Assembly (NCBI GenBank): GCA_012932865.1
Contig: SAXG01000089.1
Span: 1 to 64,000 of the forward strand
Reading direction: 5' to 3'
From: Amylostereum areolatum
Taxonomy: Eukaryota; Basidiomycota; Agaricomycetes; Russulales; Stereaceae
DNA: 64,000 nucleotides
Each line of letters begins with the position of its first letter. The stretch's first letter is position 1. The notes beneath the pieces were generated by a model. It did not search any database, was not told the origin of the DNA, and saw nothing but the letters and a program-made list of their open reading frames with translations. Below, piece by piece: positions 12,934-27,735 of this stretch. The translations under genes and the position numbers were made by a program.

Positions 12934-14667
12934 ATGGCAGACAACTCTACCATACTCGATGCTCCCGTGCCCAGCGAGACCCTCATGCAGTACGTAACCC
13001 CACACTTTTGAACACACAACGTTCTCATTTGGCCTTAGAGTAGGCCCGATCGTACGCTCAGTCGATCGCTCCGATTTCATCAGTCTAACCTGTGTATGCT
13101 TCAGCTCGTCGGAGCGCTATTCTCGTGGATGTTATTCGGGATCTCGATTGTCCAGCTCTGTGCGCTCTTCTCACCTTGTGCTGCTCCTTCACCCCCTGAT
13201 CATGCTTTGCAGATATATACCATATCTCGTTCCCTCGAGAACGATGGACGATCCAAGCATCAGGTCTGTTCTCGTGCTCGTCACCCCTCATGCCTTCCCT
13301 GACAAGCCATTTAGTGTACATCATCTTCGCGTTGGATATCTTCCAAAGCGTTGTCGCGTGCGCGCTGGCATGGAAGACACTTTGTTCCGGATGGGGCCGG
13401 CCAGTCAATCTCCAGTTCCCCGGGTGGACGTTCTCCGCAATACCGTGCGTGTCCAGCATAGGTGTGCTTTCGCTTCTGCACGGATGCGGGACGGGCGGTG
13501 CTGATCGATGCTTTATCAGTCGCGGCATGGGTGCAGATATTCTATGCGTGGCGAATATATCAGCTGGGAAAGTGGAGGGTCATTCCGTGCGTTATCATCA
13601 TGGTGAGCCCTACCCGGCTGTGGTGATTTCGTTTCGATTGAGTTTTGGCTAGGTGGCTTTGGCGCAGCTGAGCGCTGCCAACGCTATCGGGATCTCTGTA
13701 TGACTATGCACGCTTCCTCCACTGTCGTGCTTTGTCTGACACCTGTCTAGTTTGTGTCGCTCAAGGATATCGTTCGTTTGCATGATAAGAGAATGTATGC
13801 GCGGACGATCGTATGTGCACTTTGTCGCCGAGAGATGGCCAAATGTTAAATAACTTGACTTTGGTACATAGATATGGTTGGGAGGCGGCGCATTCACTGA
13901 CCTGGTGTGTTTTCTACACAATCCAAGCTATGTCATCAGGCTCATGGTCATCCACAGGTCATCACGGCTTCCATGGTATATCTGGTGCGTTCATCTCGTC
14001 ACAGTGTGTCCACTGCAGCTCATATCACGTCAGCTCTACTCCGCGAAGAAACGGTCGCATACGTTTGAGCGAAGCAGTCGGATGATAAACCGCCTCATCC
14101 GCATTACAATGGAAACAGGAGTGGTGTGCGCCCTATCCGCAATTCTGGAGCTCGGGTTCTTCCTAGGAATGCCGCACAACAATCTACACCTCCTCATGTA
14201 CGTCCCGCTCCGCCATTTCCATCACTTTCGTTTACTCATACCATGTGCCCCATAGTGCGCTTATGTTAAGCAAAAGTATGCCCACCCTTTCCTGGCAGAA
14301 GAAACACGGCTGACACCGAAACAGTTTACTCGAACACGCTGATGACGTCGTTGAACTCGCGCGCCATGTCCTCAAGTCGGCGCTCTCAATGCACAACGAC
14401 CAGCTCAATCGGAGGCAGTGGGCCTTCCACAGGTGCATTGGGCCCGCGATCGATCGAGGAGGGGCTTCGACGCGCAGTGATTCATATATCGCAGCATACC
14501 GAGGTGGAGCTCTCGCCTTCGCCGCGGTCGCCCAGGGAGAGCAAAGTTGTGAGTGTGTCTTCACTCTCGACTTGCGCGGTGCTAACGACCGTGTGTCCCT
14601 TCGGCTCTAGATCCTCGATCTGAACGAAATGCAGATGCTCGGATCTCTCTCCAAGAACCACAGTTAG
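12934..14667 (+). CDS. DUF6534-type seven-helix membrane protein, copy 1
   Basis: Multi-pass membrane protein of the basidiomycete DUF6534 family; its function is unknown. The start is the ATG at 12934 (MADNSTILDAPVPSETLMQY), with about a dozen short exons. Recognised segments in order are: TM1 LVGALFSWMLFGISIVQL (13105-13159), the YIYHISFPRERW loop (13213-13263), YIIFALDIFQSVVACALAW with LCSGWG (from 13315), AAWVQIFYAWRIYQLGKW, VALAQLSAANAIGIS, KDIVRLHDKRMYARTI, IWLGGGAFTD, VITASMVYL, the conserved INRLIRITMETGVV loop and helix (from about 14030), then YSNTLMTSLNSRA and a Ser-rich cytosolic tail ending at the TAG 14665-14667. All splice sites followed are GT-AG and the frame is intact. The gene lies between the two inverted transposon copies. 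Confidence 0.9.
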
Positions 14668-15977
14668 GTGGTTTGCTACTTCCGTATCGGAAGGCGTTCT
14701 TTTTATACCCCATTCTTTTGTGTGATGCGATTTTGTTGTACGCTTTTACAGACGATGAACCAGACTCGGGGGGCTCACCGTCGATGTATGTACAATGTGT
14801 AACAACGTGTATAACAGCTCGGAAAGCTCTGGTATCCTGAGATATCTGTTCATACTGGCTACGGTTGTGCCAACGGCCTGAGTGCCTTGTGAAATGTCGA
14901 GGCATTGGGTCTAGTAGACCGACTTTAAAGTGGGTGCCAACGGTCGGTCAGCCTGGCCCTTAGTCACTCTTGTCCTCAACGGCCGCGTAACTCGATTAGC
15001 TGGTTTAGTGGATCTCCGTGAGCTTGCACCTGTCTCTATACATACTACTAACGCAGAGCACTTCAAGGAGCTTTCCGCGACCGGCCATGTCTTGCGCGGC
15101 AGCATGGACTACTTAGCCTGTTCGAACTGTAGTCGTACTCATCAATACGGATCTGTCGATATGCACCGCTGGGCGCGTCGATGGGAGCACGGTCCCTCCT
15201 CGGGTTTACATCTTTCTGGGTTTTGCTCTTGCTCTGGCGCGCGGTTCCTGCACGTGGATTCACGTGTATCCTGATATCAACTTTGGAAACTTCCAGCACC
15301 GCGGGCGGAAGTCCATTTTTTCGGAGTCGAAATGCATTCGAAACGAGCGACGAAAGTACAAATACCAATTGTGTTTTTACCTGGACAAAACACATTCCAA
15401 ACATGTCCTCTCAGGCACATGTTCCTGCCTCATGTACCCTTCCAAAACTAGAAATTTCCGCCACGAGCAGTGATTGATCTGAAATTAGAAGCTTCAGGGC
15501 AATTTTTGGCGGATCTTTTCCTAATCGAAACTGATTCTCCTTGGGGAACCGGTTTCTAACTGCTTAATTTAGGGAGAATATGGTCCTAAAAGGCTTTATT
15601 TCGAACTCATAGCTGCCCATGGCGGAAACCTCAAGTTTTAGGAGGGTACACGAGGCAGGAACATGTGCCTGAAAGGACATGTTTGGAATGTGTTTTGTCC
15701 AGGTAAAAACACGATTGGTATTTGTACTTTCGTCGCCCGTTTCGAATACGTTTCGACTCCGAAAAAATGGACTTCCGCCCGCGGTGCAGTCCAGGCTGTC
15801 CAGGCGGCCCATAACTTATGTCGTGTCTCGACGCCACTCATACAGTTTCGGGGTACATTTCTGAGGTCCCTGTGATGAGTCAAAGCCAGAGAATTGAAGT
15901 CGCGATCAAAGCGTGCGCCCGCGGCCGCGGCCGCGGCACCAATTCGCGTTGAACCTGGCGCGTCGGACTTGCTCTTG
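14668..15977. other. Spacer with foldback repeat, no gene recognised
   Basis: No gene recognised. The main content is the long imperfect hairpin at 15296-15787 (listed separately). A GC palindrome-like run (ccgcggccgcggccgcgg) lies near 15918-15935, shortly before transposon copy B. Confidence 0.4.
15296..15787. repeat. Long imperfect inverted repeat (foldback, MITE-like)
   Basis: Two arms of about 178 bp, 15296-15474 and 15610-15787, are reverse complements with scattered mismatches (roughly 85-90% by eye). They enclose a loop of about 135 bp. The outer tips read gcaccgcgggcgg and its complement. No clear target duplication was found at the ends. It could be a miniature transposon or a collapsed pair of inverted insertions. 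Confidence 0.7.
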
Positions 15978-15986
15978 CTTCCCACC

Positions 15987-17199
15987 AGGGGGGTGCGGAC
16001 GCGGATTCCGGCACTCCAACCCCAGCGAGGACCCCGGACACCGTCAACCGAGGTGACGAGATAAGATTCGTTAGATTGGCCAGATAAGAGCATCTGCTAC
16101 TGTGCAGCAGTGAGTATCAGCTCGCTAACATCGCTCCTGCGAGTTCTGGAGCGTAGGTGTAAAGGCATTTGATGAACGACAGTCAATATTCGAGGAATAC
16201 ATGTCTTGCAGCAAATATGGCACTGGTTGATCTTTTCCGAAGGCGAACATATGGATCTCGGTGACAAACTGACATGGTTCACAAGGTATGAATCGACGCG
16301 GTATAGTATGATGAAGTAGTGTATTTGATACGAAGGCGAGACGTAGACGTACTCAGCTATGCTCGTGGCTGTCTCTGCGGATCTGATGCAAGGACTTCCG
16401 AGAGACACGAACGAGCGAATACACACATGTAAATGGTAGCAAGTTCATAGGCGAAGGGCGGGGTGCGGAATGGGATTAAATAGCGAGCTGAATTTGGAAG
16501 GCTTCCGACGAGAGTATACGTCCTGTGGAGGATCGCAGGGAAGCGAGTAGGAGAGTGAGACGGCAAGTACACACACCTTTTCAAGTTACCAGCCGCCTAC
16601 GCGTGTTGTCCCTTTGCACCTTCCCTTCGTGCCCTCCATTTGACGGGCCTTCAAGCCCATACCATAGTATTCCAGTTGATTCGATGCATCACAAAGGTGT
16701 TGATGTTGGAGATTGTGAGAATCTTGACATATGGCCGCTGCCAACCGAGTCCCAGAGCATCCAGGAGCTGATCCAAAGCTGATCACCAGGCCACCGGACA
16801 CAAAATCAAGGTATAGGATAGCGCAATCGTAGGATAAATGGATATAACACCATGAAAACAGAGAGGAGGGGAGGAGGGGAGAAAAAGGCGGGAGGAAAGC
16901 AACGCGACGTCGATTATCCTGGCCACATGACGATTTACAATGTATACTATTAATGTCCACTTCGTGTCAATCTGCTATGACTCTGCGCGATTTTGGGGGT
17001 CTATCATTCAATTAGAACTGAAACTTAAAGGAGCCCCTCAGGCATACAGCTCATTCCACTCGAGTATAGAATCGCAAACGGCAAGAACGAGAATGCGAGC
17101 GCGGCGCGGGTACCCGCGGACCGGAGGAGGACCCCGAAACCGTCAGCCTTGAGTATGAGGGGAGTTGGAGTACCGGAATTCCTAGCCGGACGCCCCTCG
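15987..17199 (-). mobile_element. Non-autonomous TIR DNA transposon, copy B (inverted)
   Basis: This copy is nearly identical to the element at 10919-12132 but in the opposite orientation; for every aligned base the two coordinates sum to about 28,118. It has a different perfect 9-bp target duplication, CTTCCCACC (15978-15986 and 17200-17208), so it is an independent insertion. One end has six G where copy A has seven. It carries no transposase. The near-identity suggests recent mobilisation by a transposase encoded elsewhere. Confidence 0.8.
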
Positions 17200-17208
17200 C
17201 TTCCCACC

Positions 17209-17730
17209 ATGGACCAACAACTGCGACGTCCACATCACAAAATTTGCCTCCTTTTTCCCCATCTTCATCGGCGCTCCGAAATTCTCCTGTTCTGTACTTT
17301 CGCTCCCGGCGCAAATGGGCTATCATCGCATTCAATTACGGACGTCGTGAGTGGGCCCGTGACGACGCTCGTTCCCCAGCAAGGCACTCTCCGGCCCCTC
17401 AGATCTCAATTTTCATGGCCGAATGTCGCACTCGAAGCTTGAAGCTTGACCACTCGTTGGCGGAATCAACAGCGTGTCGGCGTATCCACCAAAACCACCA
17501 ACACCACACCTCGGCACCTGTGATGGCCGAAGAAGGGAAGCATGGGTCCGGCCACGAGTTCTGTCATAGTTCTCTGAGTCTTATGAACGCGCTCGAGATA
17601 TGGGGTTAGTCGGTGTGTCAGGGCAATGGCTGACTGGCTATAAGTATCACGGCCGACGTCACCTCGATCTTCCACGATTGCAACTTTCCCTTGTGTTCGT
17701 TGATCCCGGAAAGCTGCACCGGACGATATA
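17209..17730. other. Upstream region of the GMC oxidase gene
   Basis: No recognised gene. This is the probable promoter and 5' leader of the plus-strand oxidase that starts at 17731. Confidence 0.35.
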
Positions 17731-20303
<2,573 letters not shown>

Positions 20304-20405
20304 CCATCTACGCTAGCGCACTATCATCAGCGGACTCTCCAGGTCGTGTCACTTTCATCGGATGGAATACATATTCTTTTCCTTATTCCACACTTCACTC
20401 CATTC

Positions 20406-21566
20406 CTACAATCTGGTAACCGACCACTCCAACACCATGTACGGATCCTCGTTCCCAGGCCACGTCCCCCAGAACGATAGTCCACCTATCTCCTCCTTTA
20501 ACTCGACCTTGACCTCAACTTTCCCCCCACCTAGCTCTCTAAACACTTCTTCCCACATCGCTTTCCAACTGTCAGGCGAATGACAGCTCATACTGTAGCC
20601 GTTCTGCTCCCCGCCAGGCGACCATATGCACTTCGTGGGGCGTCCGCCATGCTTGCCGAAGATGAGCGACCCGGGGAGCGGGGAGAGTAGCGAGGCGACC
20701 TGGCGCGCCAGTTGGGTCTGGAGAGGAAAAGAGAAGAGGTGGAAGAAGGCGCCGGCGAAGACCGCGGAGATGTGTCCGCGGAGGGGATTTAGGCTGGTTA
20801 ACGTGTTTAGCGCCGGTGGTGGAGAGGTCGGGGGCGGAGAAAGGTTGGCGGGGTCTGGGACAGCCAGGAAGGAGGGGTCCAGGACATCGCCCGCGACGAA
20901 CGCGACGGGGAAGGATTCTGGCGTCGCGCGGAACAGCTCGTAGCCGAGATCCCAGAGGGCTGCATCGTGTCCGATACGGTAAGCGACTTTGTGCACGTAC
21001 GATAGGAAGGGATTACTGACGTTTACTCAGGTCAGACGCGATGACGTTCTCAGGGGGATAGCCGTCCTGGACGGCCTTGTAAGCATCGTTGCCGACTGAA
21101 CGCAAGTCAGATGGGGAGCCATGTGGACAAGCACACTCCAAGTGAACGCAACTCACAGCAGCATCCGAGGTCGAGCAGGATGGCCCCCTTTCTTTCCTTT
21201 CCCAGTCGGAGAAGGTCGGGATACGCGGGCAAGCGAGCAATCTTCAACCTATCGACCCGACGTCAAACCTTTCGTCTCATCAATTGCGTCCACCGCGATC
21301 TTACCTGGCGAACTCGAATATGCGGATAGAGGGGTATTGATATATCTGTCTTCCTAGTCAATGCCCATTCATGTGTTGACACCAACAAACGAACGCACCT
21401 CAAACGCCTTGGTCTGCACGGCGATGATATGACGCTTCACCTCCTCGTCTCCCTGGATCCCGGTAGCGGTCTTGAAGAAATTGACTTGCTCTTCGTCCAG
21501 ATCGTAGAGCGACTCGTCAAGGGGCCTAACCCAGGATGTATGGCCTTGGGTGACGTCGTTCGGCAT
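20406..21566 (-). CDS. SAM-dependent methyltransferase (basidiomycete small-molecule type)
   Basis: Class I S-adenosylmethionine methyltransferase. Minus-strand start ATG at 21566 (MPNDVTQGHTSWVRPLDESL). Exon 1 runs to 21399. The next exon encodes IYQYPSIRIFEFAR (ends 21305), followed by an exon with the SAM-binding motif I AILLDLGCC, then FGNDAYKAVQDGYPPENVIASD. The last exon, 20959-20406, begins LWDLGYELFRATPESFPV and contains AVFAGAFFHLFSFPLQTQ and SLIFGKHGGRPTK before the stop. All introns are GT-AG and the frame is intact. It resembles methyltransferases found near basidiomycete secondary-metabolite genes (from memory), so a small-molecule substrate is more likely than protein or RNA. 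It is convergent with the GMC oxidase. Confidence 0.8.
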
Positions 21567-23203
21567 GCTGAGGGGTAGTCGTGAGGTGACGGTTGTTCTC
21601 TGATACTGACACGCGAACACCAAGCGTTTTTATACGGGATCTGGCGCGCAGGGGCCATGGTCCGGCTGAGCGATGCATCCGCGAACGTACAAATGACAAC
21701 ACGCTGCGTCGTTAGATCCATGAAAATTCACCCAGAAGACGATAAGACGAGTTCCATGATTCCATCTCGTTTGAGGGGGTTCTGTCGATGGGTTCCGTCC
21801 TCGTGAGTCCGGCCTCCGGATAGGGGTTCCCAGGCGAAAGTTTTCCAAGAGCTACCAGACTTTGTTGGGTTCTGTAGAATCAGATTATGAAGACGTCGAC
21901 GTTTCCGTGTTGTGAGAGCTTGCTATATATTTGCTCTATATACTTTTTACCTCAAGGTACGAAGGGAAGCCGCGTGGGCTGCGCAGTGCACACTACTTCC
22001 GCGACCAGCACCCTCATCATCATCACCACCCTTCAAGTTGACTCTTAAGTCGTCCTCTTCTTTCATCGATTAAAATAAACACCTGCTGGCGGTAAGCACT
22101 CACAAACTGCCAAGACTTACGCTCTGACTCATTGCTATCCGTCGCTTATTCCTTTTCGAAAGTTACTATTAGTTTTGTGCCTTCGTGGCGGCGTCCGCCA
22201 TCGATTCATGCATCCTGCATCCTGTCCCCTGCTCTCAAACTTGTAGCGAATGTATTCGGTTTCAGTGGCCCGTCAGTGAATATCGCCCCCGTTGGTTCCC
22301 CGCCAGGCTCGAAACCATAGGTCCGACACCGACCCCCTGACATCAATAGGTTGTCTCTCCGAACCCAGCGTCGCCCTCATCTCGTTGACGATCGCCCGCC
22401 TTTACTTTCCCAGTCCATATTGGCCACGCTGCTCACGGTGGTGGATGTCCGCCTCCCTAGACCAACGCCATATGAAACCATCGCGAGCAAGAATGATGAC
22501 AATGTGAAGCTTCGTGGTTAGGGCGTCACCGCGTCACCCGTCAACCCAGACGTGGCTGTGGATTGTCTGTCGCTTGATATATATGTAAGTACATAACGTT
22601 GGGTCTGCTCGATGTAAGTATGATGGCCAATACGATTCCCGTCGTCAATCCACATTTATCTTGCTTATGCCCCCAGGACCTTGCTACGGGCCACCTCAAG
22701 TTCGTTGGCACTTAGACTTGCTTGGGACGAACGTCAGCTTAAACGCTAACAGTTCTCGGAGAAGTGCGGCCTGCGTGGGGTCTCCGAATCGCGGTAGTCC
22801 AGCGACCGTAACAGATGCCCGAGTCAAGGGCTAAAGCTAAAGCTCCATCGGTCTTCGAGTTACAAACCCCAGTTCGCCGCACAGTTCAAAATAGGCATGG
22901 CATTGCTCTCTTGGAAACACAGACCCGCTGATACTTACCCTTACCGACACAAAGCTTCCGTGGTTACCCAATACGGAGTTTATTTGGCACGTATGTAATG
23001 ATCCTTTCTATCAGAGGGTAGTGTCACGCCTCTTCCCTCACTCGCATGCTCATATATCTTGTGATCTAATCGCAGGGACAAAGAGTGGTTTAGGGTGATA
23101 GCCGCAGAAGGTGCCGTTAAACGAAGGTCTTCTTTCTAGGTCCACAAGCCACAACATCGATACATATAGTCGATGGCTCTATGCCGCTGGCTTGAAGTCA
23201 GTC
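21567..23203. other. Intergenic region, nothing recognised
   Basis: About 1.6 kb between divergent genes. There are open frames of about 60-70 codons (22132-22320, 22292-22507), but none has a recognisable motif, splice context or consistent codon bias. The outer ends should hold the promoters of the methyltransferase and of the second DUF6534 gene. Confidence 0.35.
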
Positions 23204-25159
23204 ATGTCTGTCGTCACAGTAAACTCAAGAGTTGTACCCCTTAATACCGAGAATACTCTCCTGTTGTACGTCCACTTCCCATCTGCTCGCGCCAGTTAGA
23301 CAGCAGTTCTCATTGTCATTGTCCTCTCGCGACGGCAACAGGGTCGGTCCGGTGGTCAGTAATGCATTATCTTGAGTGACTCCCGATGCTAATTCAAGGT
23401 ATGTGCAGTTTCTTGGGAGCATCGCTGGCTGGTTTCTCTTTGGGGTTTCTGTCGTACAGCTCTGTGAATGATCCTTTCTTTTTTCTCCTCGACCAACCTG
23501 CGTTCTGAAGGTTATCGCCCCAGACATATACTACGTCACATTTCCGTCTGACCGGAAAATCACTCAGTATTCCGGTGCGTCCGCCAGCTCGTGCCAATCT
23601 TATGCTGATCGTTTACGATGGTCATTGCGGTAGTGTATATTATTTTTGCGCTAGATACTCTGCACAGCGTCGTCATAACTGGCGTAGCATGGATCCCTTT
23701 GTGCGCAGGATGGGGTGACCCTGCCGCGTTGCGCCATGCAGGATTTTGGCTAGGATGGATCCCTTGCGTCTCTGGCGTTGGTATGTCAGTCGTTTCATCG
23801 GAATATATCCGTCGTGACTAAAGTAAGTGTAGTCGCCACTTGGGTGCAGTTATTCTACGCATGGCGAATACACAAGCTTGGGAAATGGAAAGTCGTGCCG
23901 TGCATGGTAATCTTCGTGAGTGACCTTCAATCAGACACCAAGTTTCCTTCCTGAAGCCTGACTTTAAACTCCTACGTGATGCCCACAGCTCGCATTGGCC
24001 CAAGCAGGGGCAGCGCTGGCCGTTGGGATCTCTGTACGCCTCAGTCCAGTCCACTCTCCTCTAATTGTAGACCGTCTTCTAGTCAATTCTCAACGATGAT
24101 GTGGCGAACTTACACAACCCAAGCATGTTCTCCCGCACTATTGTAATGCCTTCATCCCTCATGATTTCCCCCACTCACATCCCACCGGCCGTAGATATGG
24201 CTCGGCGGCGGTGCGCTCATTGACGTGGTAGGCAGCACGGCTTTCCTTATCTTTCTCGAGCCCCACCGCTAACGCCGCATCCGTACCGCTTATAGATCGT
24301 AACAACGTCCATGATCTACTTGGTAAGGAATAACTTCACCATAACCCATGCCCTTATGGGAACCGCTTTCGCCCCTAGCTTCATGCTGCGAAAAAAGATT
24401 CTATTATTTCACACCGCGGCGAACTCACCATCAATCGGCTTATACGACTGTCTGCTGAAACGGGGACCGCGACCGCTCTCTCCGCGTTGCTTGAGCTCAT
24501 CCTCTTCCTTGCCCTTCCTGAGACTGATCTCCATCTATTCGTGTACGTGATTGTTTTCCATCTCATGACGCCGCGGACTGATCGCGTGGCCCCCAACCTA
24601 GGGCTATGATGTTGTGTAAAGGTTAGTCGAAGATCTTTTGAAGGAGTAGAGGTCAAATTTTGTGAGCGGCATGCTAATGGAGTTCAACGATATCCGACCA
24701 GTCTATACCAACACACTCATGGCTTCTCTCAACGCTCGCGCGGTACCGGCGCAGTCTTTCGGGGGAGGAACAAGCACCCTGGTATTTCGAGGAATGGAAC
24801 TTTCGGCCGTTGGAACTGGACAGCGCCCGGTCGATGGCAACGGTAGCGCCGACGGCGAAGTGCTGATTGTCGGTGAAGACATCAAGACTCCCCCGTGCTC
24901 TTCGACCGTTTTTCATGTATCCTCATCATTACCAGCGGGGCGTCAGGGCGACGTCGAGAACAACTCGGTAAGCAGACCTGCTCGCAGTTTATATGACCCA
25001 CTACTTAATGTGTACTTATAGAATGTGGAGGTACGACGAATGCGAGTACCAGTGGCAGGTTCCGGCACGTCTGACGGTCTGAAGAGCCAGTGTATTGCCG
25101 TCTATCCGTCGGGCTCGCGCCGTATTGAGATCGAAGTCTTACCGCATGTGCGACAGTAG
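23204..25159 (+). CDS. DUF6534-type seven-helix membrane protein, copy 2
   Basis: Second member of the basidiomycete DUF6534 membrane-protein family. The chosen start is the ATG at 23204 (MSVVTVNSRVVPLNTENTLL); a tiny exon adds VGP, then TM1 FLGSIAGWFLFGVSVVQL. Following segments in order are IYYVTFPSDRKITQ, YIIFALDTLHSVVITGVAW with LCAGWG, ATWVQLFYAWRIHKLGKWKV, LALAQAGAALAVGIS, NDDVANLHNPSMFSRTI, IWLGGGALIDV, IVTTSMIYL, the conserved INRLIRLSAETGTATA helix, LHLFVAMMLCK and YTNTLMASLNARA. A long hydrophilic tail ends at the TAG 25157-25159. Splicing is GT-AG throughout and the frame is clean. The tail is longer than in copy 1 and unlike it, so the variable cytosolic end may set specificity. 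Function is unknown. Confidence 0.88.
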
Positions 25160-25406
25160 GTGACTGGATGTGATAACTCTCAGTGAGATGCATGGCATTG
25201 ATGTACTTGACTGTTTATGAAAAGGTGTTTTTAGTACTTCACGATGCTTTGACGCCGACGTCACTACATGCGTATCATTTATTTGGCTGTGTAATCCAGA
25301 ACGAACGTGTATGGCATTCACCGCAATCCCACCATGGCCAAGAAAACCTCCTACGAGTTGCTCTATGTTGTATCTTACACCGTGACCCTGCGAACTGGGC
25401 ATCCAC

Positions 25407-27080
25407 TCATGCAGGGCGCATCCTCTCCTCTCCACGAACCAGAAGCGCCATTGCCAACAGGTCTTCAACAGCCTTCCACCGTGATTGATGTCCAAGGGGC
25501 ACCCTCTCCAGTGGCTCCACCACGACATCATCAATCCACTCTCGATCCGTACCCCACTTCAACCGCGCAGCTGTACTGACTATCCTCGACAAGAACAACA
25601 CCACTGTGGATCGATCCTCCTCCGTCAGTGTCGAATGGCCTACATGCAAGCAGCGTAGATTCGCAAGGCGAGGCGGGTATATAGGGAGGTCGTGCAGGTC
25701 GCGCGAGGAATCGAGGTAGAGTCCGACTGTGCGCAGATTCGGGCAATGGTTCGCGAGGGCAACGAGAGCACGGAAGCTCAAGAGCGACGAGACTTGATCG
25801 TCGGGGTCATGTGCTAATTTGAGGGTCTGGAGATTGGGTAGCATTGTCGCCAGCTCGGCTATGTTGTCATCGTCAAGCTCGAGTGGGCGTGCATGGGTGA
25901 TCTCGAATGTCTTCAGGTTATGCAAGTTGTTCGTGAATCCTCGGAGAGTGTCCATTGTGACCGCCTCGTATGCTTCCTCGGCCGGCAGATGCGCCAAGGA
26001 TTCTGCCACCACAGGCGGCACCGACAATGCCAGCTTGAGCTCCGTCAAAGCCTTGCAGCGTTCGCCCACGACCCATGCAAAATCGTGAACGGCGTCCTCC
26101 GGCTCTGGGCCTAACACGCGCACGGCGAGCGACTCTAGCTGCCCTGCGGGAAAATGAATGTCTGTCACCACATTTTGTACGTGATGTAAGGTGGCAGCGA
26201 GGGCAAGGTATCGAAGGGCGGCGAACGCGCCGGGCTGGAAGTGTGGTATGAAAGGCGTTGCATCCGTGTAAAACCCACGATGGACGTGATGAGGGTCCGA
26301 CTGAAAGGATATGCGTTGTATGTTTTCGGACTTTGAGAGACGTTCTGCAAGTTTGGAAGACAGAAAGTAGATGGGGAGGGAGATGTGTGCGAGGCTGTGA
26401 AGACTGTCGAACAGCGTAATGAGGTCGTGTTCGACATCGATAATGCCAAACGCGTCGTTATCGAGGGCGAACTCGGTCAGAGAAGGGGCGATTGAAGCAA
26501 TGTCGCGGAGCCTCGACTTCAGGGGATAGTTTTCCACGTCGCTGTGCAACGCGATGGTAAGGCTCTTGACGTCCTCGTGAAGGAAGAGGTTGTCGAATCG
26601 CTCGTTTGGATCCGTGGAGCACCACTCAAGTTTGGTAAGGTTGGGAAGGATTCGGGATAGTGGTCGAGTACGGGCAACTGCAAAGAAGAGGAGGCCAAGG
26701 GGTTCGAGGCAGTGACGATCGGGGTTGTAGTGGTCGTATACACGGAGACGCCGTACGCGTCGGGCGAAGGTGTTGAATCGCTCCCAGTCCTCTCGTGTCG
26801 GCTGCCGCACAAATGCCTACGATATTTCGGCGTCAGTATCTTGTATATACGATATCTGGAGGCGACGTACATGTGCATGGGCACCATCCAAATGCACCTG
26901 GACGTTCAGCGGTGCGAGTAGTCGGAACAGCTGGCACGGGGTGTCAACTTCGGCCCAGATACGATCGAGAGCAGGTTCGAGCCAAGCGGAGCACACTTGG
27001 GCGTTCACAACGTTGGATTCCCTATCTAGATAGGTGAAGATTGCATCGAGAAGCTCATGGGTAGTCAGGATTTTGTGCAT
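25407..27080 (-). CDS. F-box protein with LRR-like domain
   Basis: Predicted SCF ubiquitin-ligase receptor. Start ATG at 27080. Exon 1 (27080-26871) encodes the F-box (ILTTHELLDAIFTYLDRESN...VCSAWLEPALDRIW). A 54-nt intron (gtacgt...atcgtag) follows, then exon 2 (26816-25407), which begins AFVRQPTREDWERF. Leu-rich segments recur through exon 2 (ILPNLTKLEW, LRYLALAATLHHVQNV, LHNLKTFEITH, LPNLQTLKLAH, CPNLRTVGLYL), consistent with a solenoid. About 539 residues. This layout is very common in Agaricomycetes, where the family is greatly expanded. The target is unknown. The frame is intact. Confidence 0.85.
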
Positions 27081-27735
27081 GTTGCACCTGGTTGGCGGTT
27101 GTCAGTGCAATGAATCGATGGAGGTAAGAGTGACCTGAACTCAACAGATGTCCACGGCGTATTCACAACCACACTCGAACGACTTCTTGGCTCTTTTCTG
27201 ATGATGTACGAGGATGAACCGATGAAAAGGCCGATGGACGTTGGATGGACGTAGATGGCAGAGGAGAAGAAAAAGACGCGGGACACCGTCGCGCGGATCG
27301 CCCCGAAATCCTAAATGTGATTATTTGCTTCATGCCCAAAGCCTTCGGCGAGAATATCTTCTTCCAAATTATCAACGCTAGGGGCCTGCGAGCTCAGCGC
27401 TGAAGCACCAAAATACTAGTATGTAACGTCAGGCGTGTGATCATGGAAGAAACCATGCTGGAAATAATGTAAATCTACAGTAATAACAAACAACGTCCTA
27501 GCCGGAGGACTTCACGCTCCTACGCAATAGCATCGAGAGCCCTACCATTCCCGGATATTACACCAGCCGACCGTTTATTCCGTCCCATAATACAAAGCGT
27601 CCTGACACCGTGACCCGACGGCGTTAAATAGCTGGAGTAAGATTACTAATGAGCATGGCCTTTCCTGCGAGGAAACGAGACTAACGCACAAAGCTGGCCC
27701 GTGCATCACCGAACAGGCGTAGGAGATGACAGCAA
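27081..27735. other. Intergenic region upstream of the F-box gene
   Basis: No recognised gene. It lies between the start of the minus-strand F-box gene and the stop of the minus-strand third DUF6534 gene, so it should hold the F-box promoter and the DUF6534 3' UTR. Confidence 0.35.

Noticed and set aside
10919..17199. One large 6.3-kb element with 1.2-kb terminal inverted repeats
   Set aside because: Each arm has its own TIRs and its own distinct 9-bp duplication, so two separate insertions explain the data better.
20626..21357. Plus-strand frames opposite the methyltransferase
   Set aside because: The minus strand carries the SAM-binding motif and consistent splice sites; the plus-strand frames are shadows.
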